NCBI GenBank assembly: GCA_040381235.1
Contig: JBEIHS010000187.1
Coordinates: forward strand, 1 to 10,845
Length of the DNA stretch: 10,845 nt
Direction of reading: 5' to 3'
Source of the DNA: CAIXSC01 sp040381235
Lineage (GTDB): Bacteria > Planctomycetota > Planctomycetia > Pirellulales > Pirellulaceae
A model generated the notes under the pieces. The model saw only the letters and a list, made by a program, of their open reading frames with translations. It had not been told where the DNA came from and did not search any database. Within the stretch, counting starts at the first letter, position 1; each line of letters opens with the position of its first letter. Positions 1-5,710 of this stretch are shown here, piece after piece. The position numbers and the translations under genes are program-made.

Positions 1-894
1 CGCGTTCCCGTCATCGACGGTCTTTGGAACGTCCACGGTCTTCGGAACGTCTACGGTCTTCGGAACGTCTACGGTCTTCGGAACGTCTACGGTCTTCGGA
101 ACGTCTACGGTCCTCTGCGCGTCCTCGGACCTTGGCACATCCACGGAGTTCGGTGAGTCGACGGTCTTCGGCACGTCAATCGCGGCTGGCGCTTCGGCCG
201 CCGGTGCCGCGTCTTTCGCGAGTGTTGGCGGATCTAGCGGTTGCGGTGGCGCTACGGGCTGCAAGCCCGCATCTTCGACCACAGTATCGCTGGGCACGGA
301 CGAAGGCGGCGTCGCGGGTAGTCGGGGAGGGGCGGAGGGTGCGGCGATTGTCTCTAGCGGCGCAGCGGCCTCCCGGGACGCCGTTGGCGGCGAGGGCCCG
401 GCATTGACCAAGTGCGTTGGCTCGGTGGGGACTGGCGAGCCGTTGGCGTTCTGGCGGGTCAGGGTGCCTGCCACGGTGCGGTCTTCGGGTTCGGCAGGTG
501 TGGTGGGTGTCGCGGGGAGCGGTGCGATTGCGGGGAGCGGGGCTGTCGCGGGGGACGGGATGGTTGCCGGCGTCGGGGCGGAGGCCGTGAGCAGCACTTC
601 CTGGATCGGAAAACCGCGGCGAATGGTCGCTCGCGAAATCTTGCCGGTGATGTCGTCTAAGCGAGTGATTGCGCCTTGCGGCACACGATCCACGTCCCAG
701 GCTTCCAGACGCAAGGCGTCAGGACGAAGCGGTTGGCCGGCGGCGATGTCCAGGTGGGCGATATAAATCCGCTCGGTTCGTGTCGGGGGAGGTTCGTCGG
801 TCCGCGGCCCGTCTACCCAGTGGCTCACCACCACCGACGCCGCCATGCCGCAAACAAGGGCGAGTCCGATCATCACCAGGGCATCCGAACGCAT
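1..894 (-). CDS. cpaB: Flp/Tad pilus assembly protein CpaB (RcpC), 5' part, runs off left edge
   Basis: The first 298 codons are open on the minus strand from ATG at 894 to the window edge, preceded by GAGGA (902-906) at 7-nt spacing. Residues 5-27 form a hydrophobic signal/anchor helix. Residues about 40-103 match the SAF domain of CpaB/RcpC: IYIAHLDIAAGQPL, then EAWDVDRVPQGAITRLDDI, then a GKISRATIRRGFPI stretch. In this family the protein is a periplasmic part of the Tad (tight adherence) pilus machine that works with the secretin. What follows is odd: instead of the usual short path into the C-terminal RcpC region, residues 104-298 are a Pro/Ala/Thr-rich low-complexity stretch, ending in copies of VPKTVD encoded by an 18-bp tandem repeat. 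The rest of the gene lies outside the window, so whether the C-terminal domain exists cannot be seen. Family call is firm for the N-terminus. Confidence 0.82.
   Translation of the reverse strand, partial: MRSDALVMIGLALVCGMAASVVVSHWVDGPRTDEPPPTRTERIYIAHLDIAAGQPLRPDALRLEAWDVDRVPQGAITRLDDITGKISRATIRRGFPIQEVLLTASAPTPATIPSPATAPLPAIAPLPATPTTPAEPEDRTVAGTLTRQNANGSPVPTEPTHLVNAGPSPPTASREAAAPLETIAAPSAPPRLPATPPSSVPSDTVVEDAGLQPVAPPQPLDPPTLAKDAAPAAEAPAAIDVPKTVDSPNSVDVPRSEDAQRTVDVPKTVDVPKTVDVPKTVDVPKTVDVPKTVDDGNA
22..183. repeat. 18-bp tandem repeat (minisatellite) inside cpaB
   Basis: Five near-identical 18-bp units, plus-strand form CTTCGGAACGTCTACGGT, lie at 22-39, 40-57, 58-75, 76-93 and 94-111. The units at 40-111 are identical and the first differs at two positions. 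Four diverged units follow at 112-129, 130-147, 148-165 and 166-183. Read on the minus strand each unit adds one VPKTVD hexapeptide, so copy-number change keeps the frame. The sharp core with decaying flank suggests recent expansion from an older repeat. Confidence 0.9.
513..566. repeat. Second, degenerate 18-bp repeat inside cpaB
   Basis: Three diverged 18-bp units at 513-530, 531-548 and 549-566 (plus-strand core CGGGGAGCGG or CGGGGGACGG) encode the Pro/Ala-rich hexapeptides AIAPLP, ATAPLP and ATIPSP on the minus strand. The period equals that of the repeat at 22-183, but the unit sequence differs. Confidence 0.6.
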
Positions 895-901
895 GGCTCC
901 G

Positions 902-906
902 TCCTC
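902..906 (-). promoter_or_regulatory. Ribosome binding site of cpaB
   Basis: GAGGA on the minus strand, 7 nt before the ATG at 894. It supports this start over any upstream codon. A nearer GGAG (897-900) is too close to the start to serve. Confidence 0.6.
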
Positions 907-991
907 GCGTCGCCACCCTCCGAATATCCTCGCCGCAAGCAAATCCCTAACCGTCGAACGTCTCAACGGCCAGCTGCGCCGAAACTTCAGA

Positions 992-1007
992 GCCGGCCGA
1001 AGCCGGC
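992..1007 (-). other. GCCGGC hairpin with UUCG tetraloop
   Basis: On the minus strand the sequence is GCCGGC-TTCG-GCCGGC, a 6-bp all-GC stem closed by the very stable C(UUCG)G tetraloop. No U-run follows, so it is not a canonical terminator. It lies 98 bp before the cpaB start and could act as an RNA stability or attenuation element. GCCGGC is common in GC-rich genomes, so chance is possible. Confidence 0.4.
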
Positions 1008-1158
1008 GGCGACCCATTCTGGTTTCGGGTCGTCCTGGCCGGTGGATTCATCGCGTCTCGATTCTGCGGCACACTCCGCGCCGTTTGCCTAACGCGACCA
1101 ATCGCGACATTCCCCGCCGTAACATGCCCCGAGCGGACGGTGTGTGGAGCGTTCCGGA

Positions 1159-1296
1159 CTATCGCGGCGTGCTGAGCCAGCTGAACACAACTGCAATCAG
1201 AGTAACGAGATAGATTAGCAATTGAAGGGGGCCAGCGAACGCCTCGGCACCCATAGGTGGATACACAGTGGTTACTCTCCAAACACAGGTTGACAT
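1159..1296 (-). CDS. Possible 45-aa single-helix membrane microprotein upstream of cpaB
   Basis: The minus-strand frame ATG 1296 to TAG 1159 encodes 45 residues. A shorter form from ATG 1254 gives 31 residues starting MGAEAFAGP. Residues 23-41 of the long form are strongly hydrophobic (LLIYLVTLIAVVF core, then SWLSTPR), a typical single transmembrane helix with a short polar tail. AAAGAGG directly abuts ATG 1296, too close to be a normal Shine-Dalgarno site, and ATG 1254 has none. GTG at 1266 with GGAG ten nt upstream is a third choice. No family is recognised. It lies between a candidate minus-strand promoter and cpaB, so it could be co-transcribed with the pilus genes. A chance hydrophobic frame cannot be ruled out. 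Confidence 0.33.
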   Translation of the reverse strand: MSTCVWRVTTVYPPMGAEAFAGPLQLLIYLVTLIAVVFSWLSTPR

Positions 1297-1337
1297 CCTC
1301 TTTCCGACGCACGCCCGCCGCGCCCCGGTCCCAATGT

Positions 1338-1358
1338 CAATGGCTATTTAGGCCATTG
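1338..1358. promoter_or_regulatory. Perfect dyad CAATGGC-N7-GCCATTG, candidate operator
   Basis: Two 7-bp arms (1338-1344 and 1352-1358) are exact reverse complements separated by TATTTAG. The 21-bp size and AT-rich centre fit a dimeric helix-turn-helix operator. It lies just downstream of the -10 of the candidate minus-strand promoter, where a repressor would block initiation. The regulator is unknown. Confidence 0.4.
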
Positions 1359-1360
1359 GA

Positions 1361-1388
1361 AATATGCGGTCTGATCTGCGGTTGTCAA
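1361..1388 (-). promoter_or_regulatory. Candidate sigma70 promoter for the minus-strand unit (cpaB side)
   Basis: Minus-strand TTGACA (1383-1388), 16-nt spacer, CATATT (1361-1366): a perfect -35 with a 4/6 -10. Transcription would start near 1354, about 60 nt before ATG 1296, pointing toward cpaB. It was found by eye and not scored against a background model. Confidence 0.4.
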
Positions 1389-1485
1389 GGAAAAGTAGCA
1401 GTAGCGAGGGTGGCAACGATCGTGCCGACCTTTCGGTGCGAATTGCCCGACGTTCCTGGTCGCCATGTGGTGGTCGCAGGCCCGC

Positions 1486-1546
1486 TTGACTGGCCGCCGA
1501 TCTTTTTCAAATATCCAGTTGTCAAAAATGTGGAAACGGATACAGT
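1486..1546 (+). promoter_or_regulatory. Candidate plus-strand promoters for the sufR-side operon
   Basis: Two weak sigma70-like pairs point toward sufR. One is TTGTCA (1519-1524), 16-nt spacer, TACAGT (1541-1546). The other is TTGACT (1486-1491), 17-nt spacer, AAATAT (1509-1514). The first would give a leader of about 160 nt. No CAAC-N6-GTTG element of the cyanobacterial SufR type was found near either. Confidence 0.3.
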
Positions 1547-1710
1547 GCTCGTGGAATGACTGTCGGCGAGGGCACGGACGTTTTAGGGGACGTGGTCAAT
1601 TCGCGCTGGCTTGGGGCTGCGGGGGCCGCGATTTCCAGTCGTCTGCGGTGGTGAGTTGAGACCGGGAAGTTCGGGGCGGTAAGCGGCCGCGGCCTAGGGA
1701 ACAGTAAGCA

Positions 1711-2337
1711 ATGACAGCTGAATCCTTGCCCTCAGACTCGGCGCTCTTCGACGTGATGCGGGAGCGTGGAAGCCTATCGATCGGCGACTTGGCGGAGTCG
1801 CTGGGTGTGACGGCGACGGCCGTGCGTCAGCGTGTGAATCGGTTGATGGGCCAAGGGTTAGTCCGGCGATCGCTGGTGCGGTCCGGGCGGGGCCGGCCGA
1901 GTCATCAGTATGAATTAACGACTTTGGGACGGCGGCAAGCTGGTTCGAATTTCACGGACCTAGCGATTGTGCTTTGGCAGGAACTGCGGGAGATCAAGGA
2001 CCCGGAAGTGCGACGCGGGCTGCTGGAGCGGGTCAGTAGGCGGTTGGCGGACAAGTACGTGGGTGAGGTGCAAGGCGGTTCATCGGAAGAGCGGATGCGG
2101 GCGTTGGCGGAAGTATTTCGGCAGCGTAAGGTGCCGGTTGAGGTGGAGCAACGCGACGGTCTGCCCGTGATCAATGCTCGTGCTTGTCCCTATCCGGAGG
2201 TTGCGGAAACGGACCGGTCGATCTGCGCGATGGAGCGGATGTTGTTTTCCGAGTTAGTGGGGGAGACGTTGAAATTGGCGGAGTGCCGGTTAGACGGCGA
2301 CGCCTGTTGCCGTTTCGAGCCTGCTCGGGCCGGGTAG
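1711..2337 (+). CDS. sufR: SufR-type Fe-S-sensing transcriptional regulator
   Basis: A 208-residue protein. Residues about 11-55 form a winged helix-turn-helix (SIGDLAESLGVTATAVRQRV as recognition region), followed by the wing SGRGRPSHQYELT and a helical dimer region. The C-terminus is cysteine-rich: C159 (ARACPYPEV), C172 (SICAMER), C192 (AECRLDG), C199 and C200 (ACCRFE). This architecture is that of SufR, which in cyanobacteria and actinobacteria holds an Fe-S cluster and represses the suf operon when cluster supply is adequate. C159 and C172 are 12 residues apart; the last cysteines are spaced more loosely. Start ATG 1711 has AGGGA (1696-1700) ten nt upstream, a slightly long spacing. Its position ahead of sufCBD supports the call. 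Autoregulation is inferred, not seen. Confidence 0.78.
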   Translation: MTAESLPSDSALFDVMRERGSLSIGDLAESLGVTATAVRQRVNRLMGQGLVRRSLVRSGRGRPSHQYELTTLGRRQAGSNFTDLAIVLWQELREIKDPEVRRGLLERVSRRLADKYVGEVQGGSSEERMRALAEVFRQRKVPVEVEQRDGLPVINARACPYPEVAETDRSICAMERMLFSELVGETLKLAECRLDGDACCRFEPARAG

Positions 2338-2479
2338 TCGACGGTCGCGACGGTGCCGCCGGCCGTGAGGCGTTCAAATCCTGGACGGGACCAGCGGGGC
2401 GGCTGGCGAGCGGCGGTCGCAATGGTATCTTGGTGGCTTCAAGTCCTTACCTGACAACGCGAAGCGTGGATAAACGAAC

Positions 2480-3097
2480 ATGACACAGCCATGGATTGAA
2501 GGTCGATTTGAAGAAAATGTGATTGTTTCGACGGTGGAGCAGGCGATCAATTGGGCCCGCGAGTCGAGCATTTGGCCGATGACGTTCGGGTTGGCCTGTT
2601 GTGCCATCGAGATGATGGCGGCTGGCGCCAGTCGTTACGACATGGATCGGTTCGGAGCGGGTGCTTTCCGGGCCACACCGCGTCAAGCTGACTTGATGAT
2701 CGTCGCGGGCACGGTGACCTACAAAATGGCCAGTCGCGTCCGCCGGCTCTACAATCTGATGCCCGATCCGAAGTTCGTGATCGCGATGGGTGCCTGCACG
2801 GTCGGCGGCGGTCCCTACTTTAAGTGGGGATATCATGTCGTCAAAGGCGTCGATCTGGTGGTGCCGGTGGACGTGTATGTGCCGGGTTGCCCGCCGCGTC
2901 CCGAAGCGCTGTTGGAAGGCTTGATGCGGATTCAAGACAAGATTCGCGGTCATCGGATCGCGAAAGAACGGGGCGAAGCGGGGTGGTTGGTCGCGGGCGA
3001 GAAGGTCGCCGATGAGCTGCCGGTTCCGCACCATTCGGGCTACGTCCAAATCGATGAAAGCCTGCCGCTCACCGACCACCAGAAGATCACGGGCTAG
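2480..3097 (+). CDS. nuoB: NADH-quinone oxidoreductase subunit B (NuoB), stand-alone copy
   Basis: A 205-residue protein of normal NuoB length. The N-terminus VIVSTVEQAINWARESSIWP leads into the family signature GLACCAIEMM, then ASRYDMDRFG, GACTVGGGPY and VYVPGCPPRPEALL. Cysteines C40, C41, C106 and C137 are the expected ligands of [4Fe-4S] cluster N2, which passes electrons to quinone at the peripheral arm of complex I. All key residues are intact, so the gene appears functional. It is odd that no other nuo gene is adjacent: it sits 142 bp after sufR and 208 bp before sufC. The ribosome binding site is weak (GTGGAT region, 2465-2470). A rather long C-terminal tail, residues about 155-205, follows the core. 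Confidence 0.95.
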   Translation: MTQPWIEGRFEENVIVSTVEQAINWARESSIWPMTFGLACCAIEMMAAGASRYDMDRFGAGAFRATPRQADLMIVAGTVTYKMASRVRRLYNLMPDPKFVIAMGACTVGGGPYFKWGYHVVKGVDLVVPVDVYVPGCPPRPEALLEGLMRIQDKIRGHRIAKERGEAGWLVAGEKVADELPVPHHSGYVQIDESLPLTDHQKITG

Positions 3098-3133
3098 CCC
3101 TGGATGAGCTCAAGGGTGGCTTGTGGTCCAGGG
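3098..3133 (+). other. Weak inverted repeat after nuoB
   Basis: CCCTGGA (3098-3104) and TCCAGGG (3127-3133) are perfect reverse complements with a 22-nt loop, starting right after the nuoB stop. No T-run follows, so it is not a normal intrinsic terminator. It may be a weak processing or pausing hairpin, or chance. Confidence 0.25.
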
Positions 3134-3165
3134 GCGGGGCGCCACCTGCTGAGGCTCACAGGCTG

Positions 3166-3184
3166 CGGGCTACGGGCTACGGGC
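3166..3184. repeat. Short tandem CGGGCTA repeat
   Basis: Two and a half copies of CGGGCTA lie at 3166-3172, 3173-3179 and 3180-3184 in the nuoB-sufC gap. It is a small simple repeat with no evident role. Confidence 0.5.
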
Positions 3185-3305
3185 CGATGATTTGCGCGGA
3201 GTTGGGTGCGACATCAAGTTTTAGTTGTTGCGTTTCGAGAAAGATGCCTGAGTCCAGGCGTTCGCGAAGCGGTTTTTAGGGTTTAGAACAAGGCGTTGGG
3301 TCACC

Positions 3306-4187
3306 ATGTCAGATTTGGCGAAAGCGACAGGTACGGCTGCCACGACAGAGACTGCTGAGAAGTCGTTGGACGTGCTGGAAATCGTCAATCTCCACGTGTC
3401 TGTGAGCGGCAAGCCGATCCTGCGGGGCGTTAACCTGCGAATGCGGCGGGGTGAAACCCATGCCTTGATGGGGCCGAACGGTTCGGGAAAGAGCACGCTC
3501 GGTCTGGCGATTATGGGCCATCCGAACTACGAGATTACCGCTGGCCGTATCGAACTGAACGGTGTGGATCTCGTGGAATTGGAGGCCGACCAGCGGGCTC
3601 GCGCGGGAATCTTCATGGCCTTCCAACGCCCGGTGGCGATCCCCGGTGTGAAATTGGCCGACTTCCTGCGTCATGCGACGACGAATGTTCGCAATCCCGA
3701 CCGCAAAGAGGGCGAGGAGCTGCTGCCGATGCGGGAGTTCCGCAAGGAGTTGCGGGCGAAGATGGAACATTTGCGGATGGACACCGAGTTCGCTCGGCGG
3801 TACGTCAACGACGGCTTTTCCGGTGGTGAAATGAAGCGGGCGGAGATTCTGCAGCTAGCGATGTTGCAGCCGAAATTCGCGATCCTTGACGAGACGGATA
3901 GCGGCTTGGATGCCGATGCGGTGCGGCTAGCGAGCGAAAGCATCGCGGAGATCGGCCGCAAGAATATGGGGCTGTTGATTATTACGCATCACGACAAATT
4001 GCTGGAACACAATCCGCCGGATTTCACCCATGTGATGTTGGGCGGACGCATTGTGGAAACGGGCGGCGTGGAATTGGCTGCGGAACTTTACAGCCACGGT
4101 TATGACCGGATCCGCAAGGCGTATCCGGAAGCGGAAGCTGAAAACCGGGCCATGCTTGAAAAGGAAGAGCCTCAAGTTGTCGGTTAA
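3306..4187 (+). CDS. sufC: Fe-S cluster assembly ATPase SufC
   Basis: A 293-residue ABC-type cytosolic ATPase. The Walker A motif GPNGSGKST is at residues 56-64, the Q-loop Q107 in FMAFQRP, the signature FSGGEMKR at 171-178, Walker B FAILDETDSGLD at 191-202 with catalytic E196, and the switch histidine in ITHHD (228-229). FMAFQRPVAIPGV and the DETDSGLDADAV form are typical of SufC, not of transporters. In the SufBC2D complex, SufC dimerisation on ATP binding opens the SufB-SufD scaffold for cluster assembly. An N-terminal extension of about 20 Ala/Thr-rich residues precedes the core, making it longer than the usual 250 or so. No later start fits, and the ribosome binding site is weak. The gene is 65 bp from sufB, likely in one operon. 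Confidence 0.97.
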   Translation: MSDLAKATGTAATTETAEKSLDVLEIVNLHVSVSGKPILRGVNLRMRRGETHALMGPNGSGKSTLGLAIMGHPNYEITAGRIELNGVDLVELEADQRARAGIFMAFQRPVAIPGVKLADFLRHATTNVRNPDRKEGEELLPMREFRKELRAKMEHLRMDTEFARRYVNDGFSGGEMKRAEILQLAMLQPKFAILDETDSGLDADAVRLASESIAEIGRKNMGLLIITHHDKLLEHNPPDFTHVMLGGRIVETGGVELAAELYSHGYDRIRKAYPEAEAENRAMLEKEEPQVVG

Positions 4188-4236
4188 CGTCACGCGCCGG
4201 TTCTAGCATCCGTGTCTCGATAGCGCTTGGATGGAA

Positions 4237-4245
4237 GGGAAAGGA
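4237..4245 (+). promoter_or_regulatory. Ribosome binding site of sufB
   Basis: GGGAAAGGA ends 7 nt before the ATG at 4253. It is the strongest Shine-Dalgarno site in the suf cluster and fixes the sufB start. Confidence 0.7.
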
Positions 4246-4252
4246 ACGCACC

Positions 4253-5704
4253 ATGGCCAGTGATCTACTCAGCGTGCCAGCACCAGCAGGGTTCGCGGCG
4301 GCCGACAGCCGCCCGGGCGATGACGCGATCGGCGAAATCAACAAGTACGATTTCCGCACCGAGTCTAAACCGGTGTTCCGGGCTCAACGCGGTTTGAGTC
4401 GCGACATCGTTTCGCAGATTTCCGCGATGAAGGGCGAGCCGGAATGGATGCGCGATTTCCGGCTGCGGTCGCTGGAGATTTTCGAATCCAAGCCTATGCC
4501 TCGGTGGGGCGGCAAGATCGATGTCGACTTCCAAGAGATTTTCTATTACCTGAAGCCGGCCGACAAGCAAGGACACACCTGGGAAGAAGTGCCGCGGGAG
4601 ATTAAAGACACATTTGACAAGCTGGGAATTCCCGAGGCGGAAAAGAAGTTCTTGGCGGGCGTGAAGGCGCAGTTCGAGAGCGAGGTCGTGTATGGGTCGT
4701 TGAAAGAGGACCTGGCGGAAAAGGGTGTGATCTTCACCGACACCGATTCGGCCCTCCGCGACCATCCCGAGTTGTTCCGCGAGTACTTCGGCTCGATCAT
4801 TCCGCCGGAGGACAACAAGTTCGCGGCGTTGAATTCGGCTGTCTGGTCGGGCGGATCGTTCATTTACATTCCCAAGGGTGTAAAGATCGATTTTCCGTTG
4901 CAGGCTTACTTCCGTATCAACGCGGAAAACATGGGCCAGTTCGAACGGACCTTGATCATCGTCGACGAAGGCGCGGAAGTGCACTACGTCGAGGGCTGCA
5001 CGGCGCCGATGTACACCACGGAGAGCCTGCACTCGGCGGTGGTGGAAATTATCGTCAAGCGCGGGGCTCGATGCCGTTACACAACGATCCAGAACTGGGC
5101 GAATAACATTTATAACCTGGTTACGAAGCGGGCTGTCGCCTACCGCGACGCCACCATGGAGTGGATCGACGGCAATCTCGGTAGCCGGCTGACGATGAAG
5201 TATCCCGCCGTGTATTTGAAAGAGCCCGGTGCCCGCGGAGAAATCCTGTCGATCGCGTTCGCCAGCCGTGGCCAACATCAAGACGCCGGTGCCAAGCTTG
5301 TTCACTGCGCCCCGAATACGACGGGACAGATCATTTCGAAGTCGATTTCCAAGAACGGCGGCCGGGCCAGCTATCGCGGCTTGGTGCGGGTCGAAAAGGG
5401 AGCGACGAACTCGAAATGCAACGTCGTCTGCGACGCGTTGATTCTCGATCCACGCAGCCAGAGCGACACGTTCCCCTATATCGAGGTCGCCGAGCAGGAC
5501 GCGTCGATCGGACATGAAGCTAGTGTGTCGAAGATCGGCGAAGAACAGTTGTTTTATCTGATGAGCCGCGGACTAACCGAAGCCGAAGCGAGCACGATGA
5601 TCGTCAACGGCTTCATCGAGCCGCTGGTGAAAGAACTGCCGATGGAGTATGCGGTCGAGATGAATCGCTTGATCCAATTGCAGATGGAAGGCTCGGTAGG
5701 CTGA
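4253..5704 (+). CDS. sufB: Fe-S cluster scaffold protein SufB
   Basis: A full-length 483-residue SufB. Recognisable stretches are EPEWMRDFRLRSLEIFESKP (61-80), WSGGSFIYIPKGV (198-210), YVEGCTAPMYT (245-255), NWANNIYNLVTKR (281-293) and EQDASIGHEASVSKIGEEQL (414-433). C249 corresponds to E. coli C254, which accepts sulfur. C393 and E422 lie where E. coli C405 and E434, the cluster-assembly residues at the SufB-SufD interface, are expected; that assignment is by motif context. Five cysteines in all (249, 274, 352, 389, 393). SufB receives persulfide sulfur and, with SufC and SufD, forms the nascent cluster. It is followed by sufD after only 6 bp, so translation is probably coupled. No damage or unusual composition is seen. 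Confidence 0.98.
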   Translation: MASDLLSVPAPAGFAAADSRPGDDAIGEINKYDFRTESKPVFRAQRGLSRDIVSQISAMKGEPEWMRDFRLRSLEIFESKPMPRWGGKIDVDFQEIFYYLKPADKQGHTWEEVPREIKDTFDKLGIPEAEKKFLAGVKAQFESEVVYGSLKEDLAEKGVIFTDTDSALRDHPELFREYFGSIIPPEDNKFAALNSAVWSGGSFIYIPKGVKIDFPLQAYFRINAENMGQFERTLIIVDEGAEVHYVEGCTAPMYTTESLHSAVVEIIVKRGARCRYTTIQNWANNIYNLVTKRAVAYRDATMEWIDGNLGSRLTMKYPAVYLKEPGARGEILSIAFASRGQHQDAGAKLVHCAPNTTGQIISKSISKNGGRASYRGLVRVEKGATNSKCNVVCDALILDPRSQSDTFPYIEVAEQDASIGHEASVSKIGEEQLFYLMSRGLTEAEASTMIVNGFIEPLVKELPMEYAVEMNRLIQLQMEGSVG

Positions 5705-5710
5705 GAAATC

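Larger units (their letters stand above)
895..1158. other. Non-coding leader between the possible microprotein and cpaB
   Basis: No convincing reading frame is seen in these 264 bp. The only notable element is a small GC-rich hairpin at 992-1007. If the minus-strand promoter near 1361-1388 drives cpaB, this is part of its transcript. Confidence 0.4.
1297..1710. other. Divergent intergenic region
   Basis: These 414 bp separate the minus-strand pilus gene from the plus-strand suf module. They hold the candidate promoters, the dyad at 1338-1358, two copies of the octamer GTTGTCAA (1381-1388 and 1518-1525), and the 10-bp palindrome GGCCGCGGCC (1685-1694) just before the sufR ribosome binding site. 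Part of the region is clearly more AT-rich than the flanking genes, as expected for regulatory DNA. No coding frame here is convincing. Confidence 0.5.

Noticed and set aside
22..183. CRISPR array
   Set aside because: The 18-bp units are directly contiguous with no spacers and encode part of cpaB.
24..407. Plus-strand frame with SSERLR repeats
   Set aside because: It is the reverse reading of the cpaB minisatellite; the minus-strand frame has the SAF domain, a signal helix and a ribosome binding site.
404..1213. Several overlapping plus-strand frames (about 80-138 codons)
   Set aside because: They lie opposite cpaB or its leader, overlap one another, and show no motif or ribosome binding site.
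1257..1559. 100-codon plus-strand frame in the divergent region
   Set aside because: GTG start without a ribosome binding site, mixed composition, no recognisable domain, and it covers the likely promoters.
2447..3079. 210-codon open frame antisense to nuoB
   Set aside because: Shadow of a highly conserved gene; no recognisable motif.
3098..3133. Rho-independent terminator after nuoB
   Set aside because: The hairpin arms are only 7 bp with a 22-nt loop and no T-run; kept only as a weak inverted repeat.
4265..5515. 416-codon open frame antisense to sufB
   Set aside because: It lies wholly opposite a firmly identified gene; its product is Arg/His/Val/Leu-rich without any family motif, as expected from the reverse frame of GC-rich codons.
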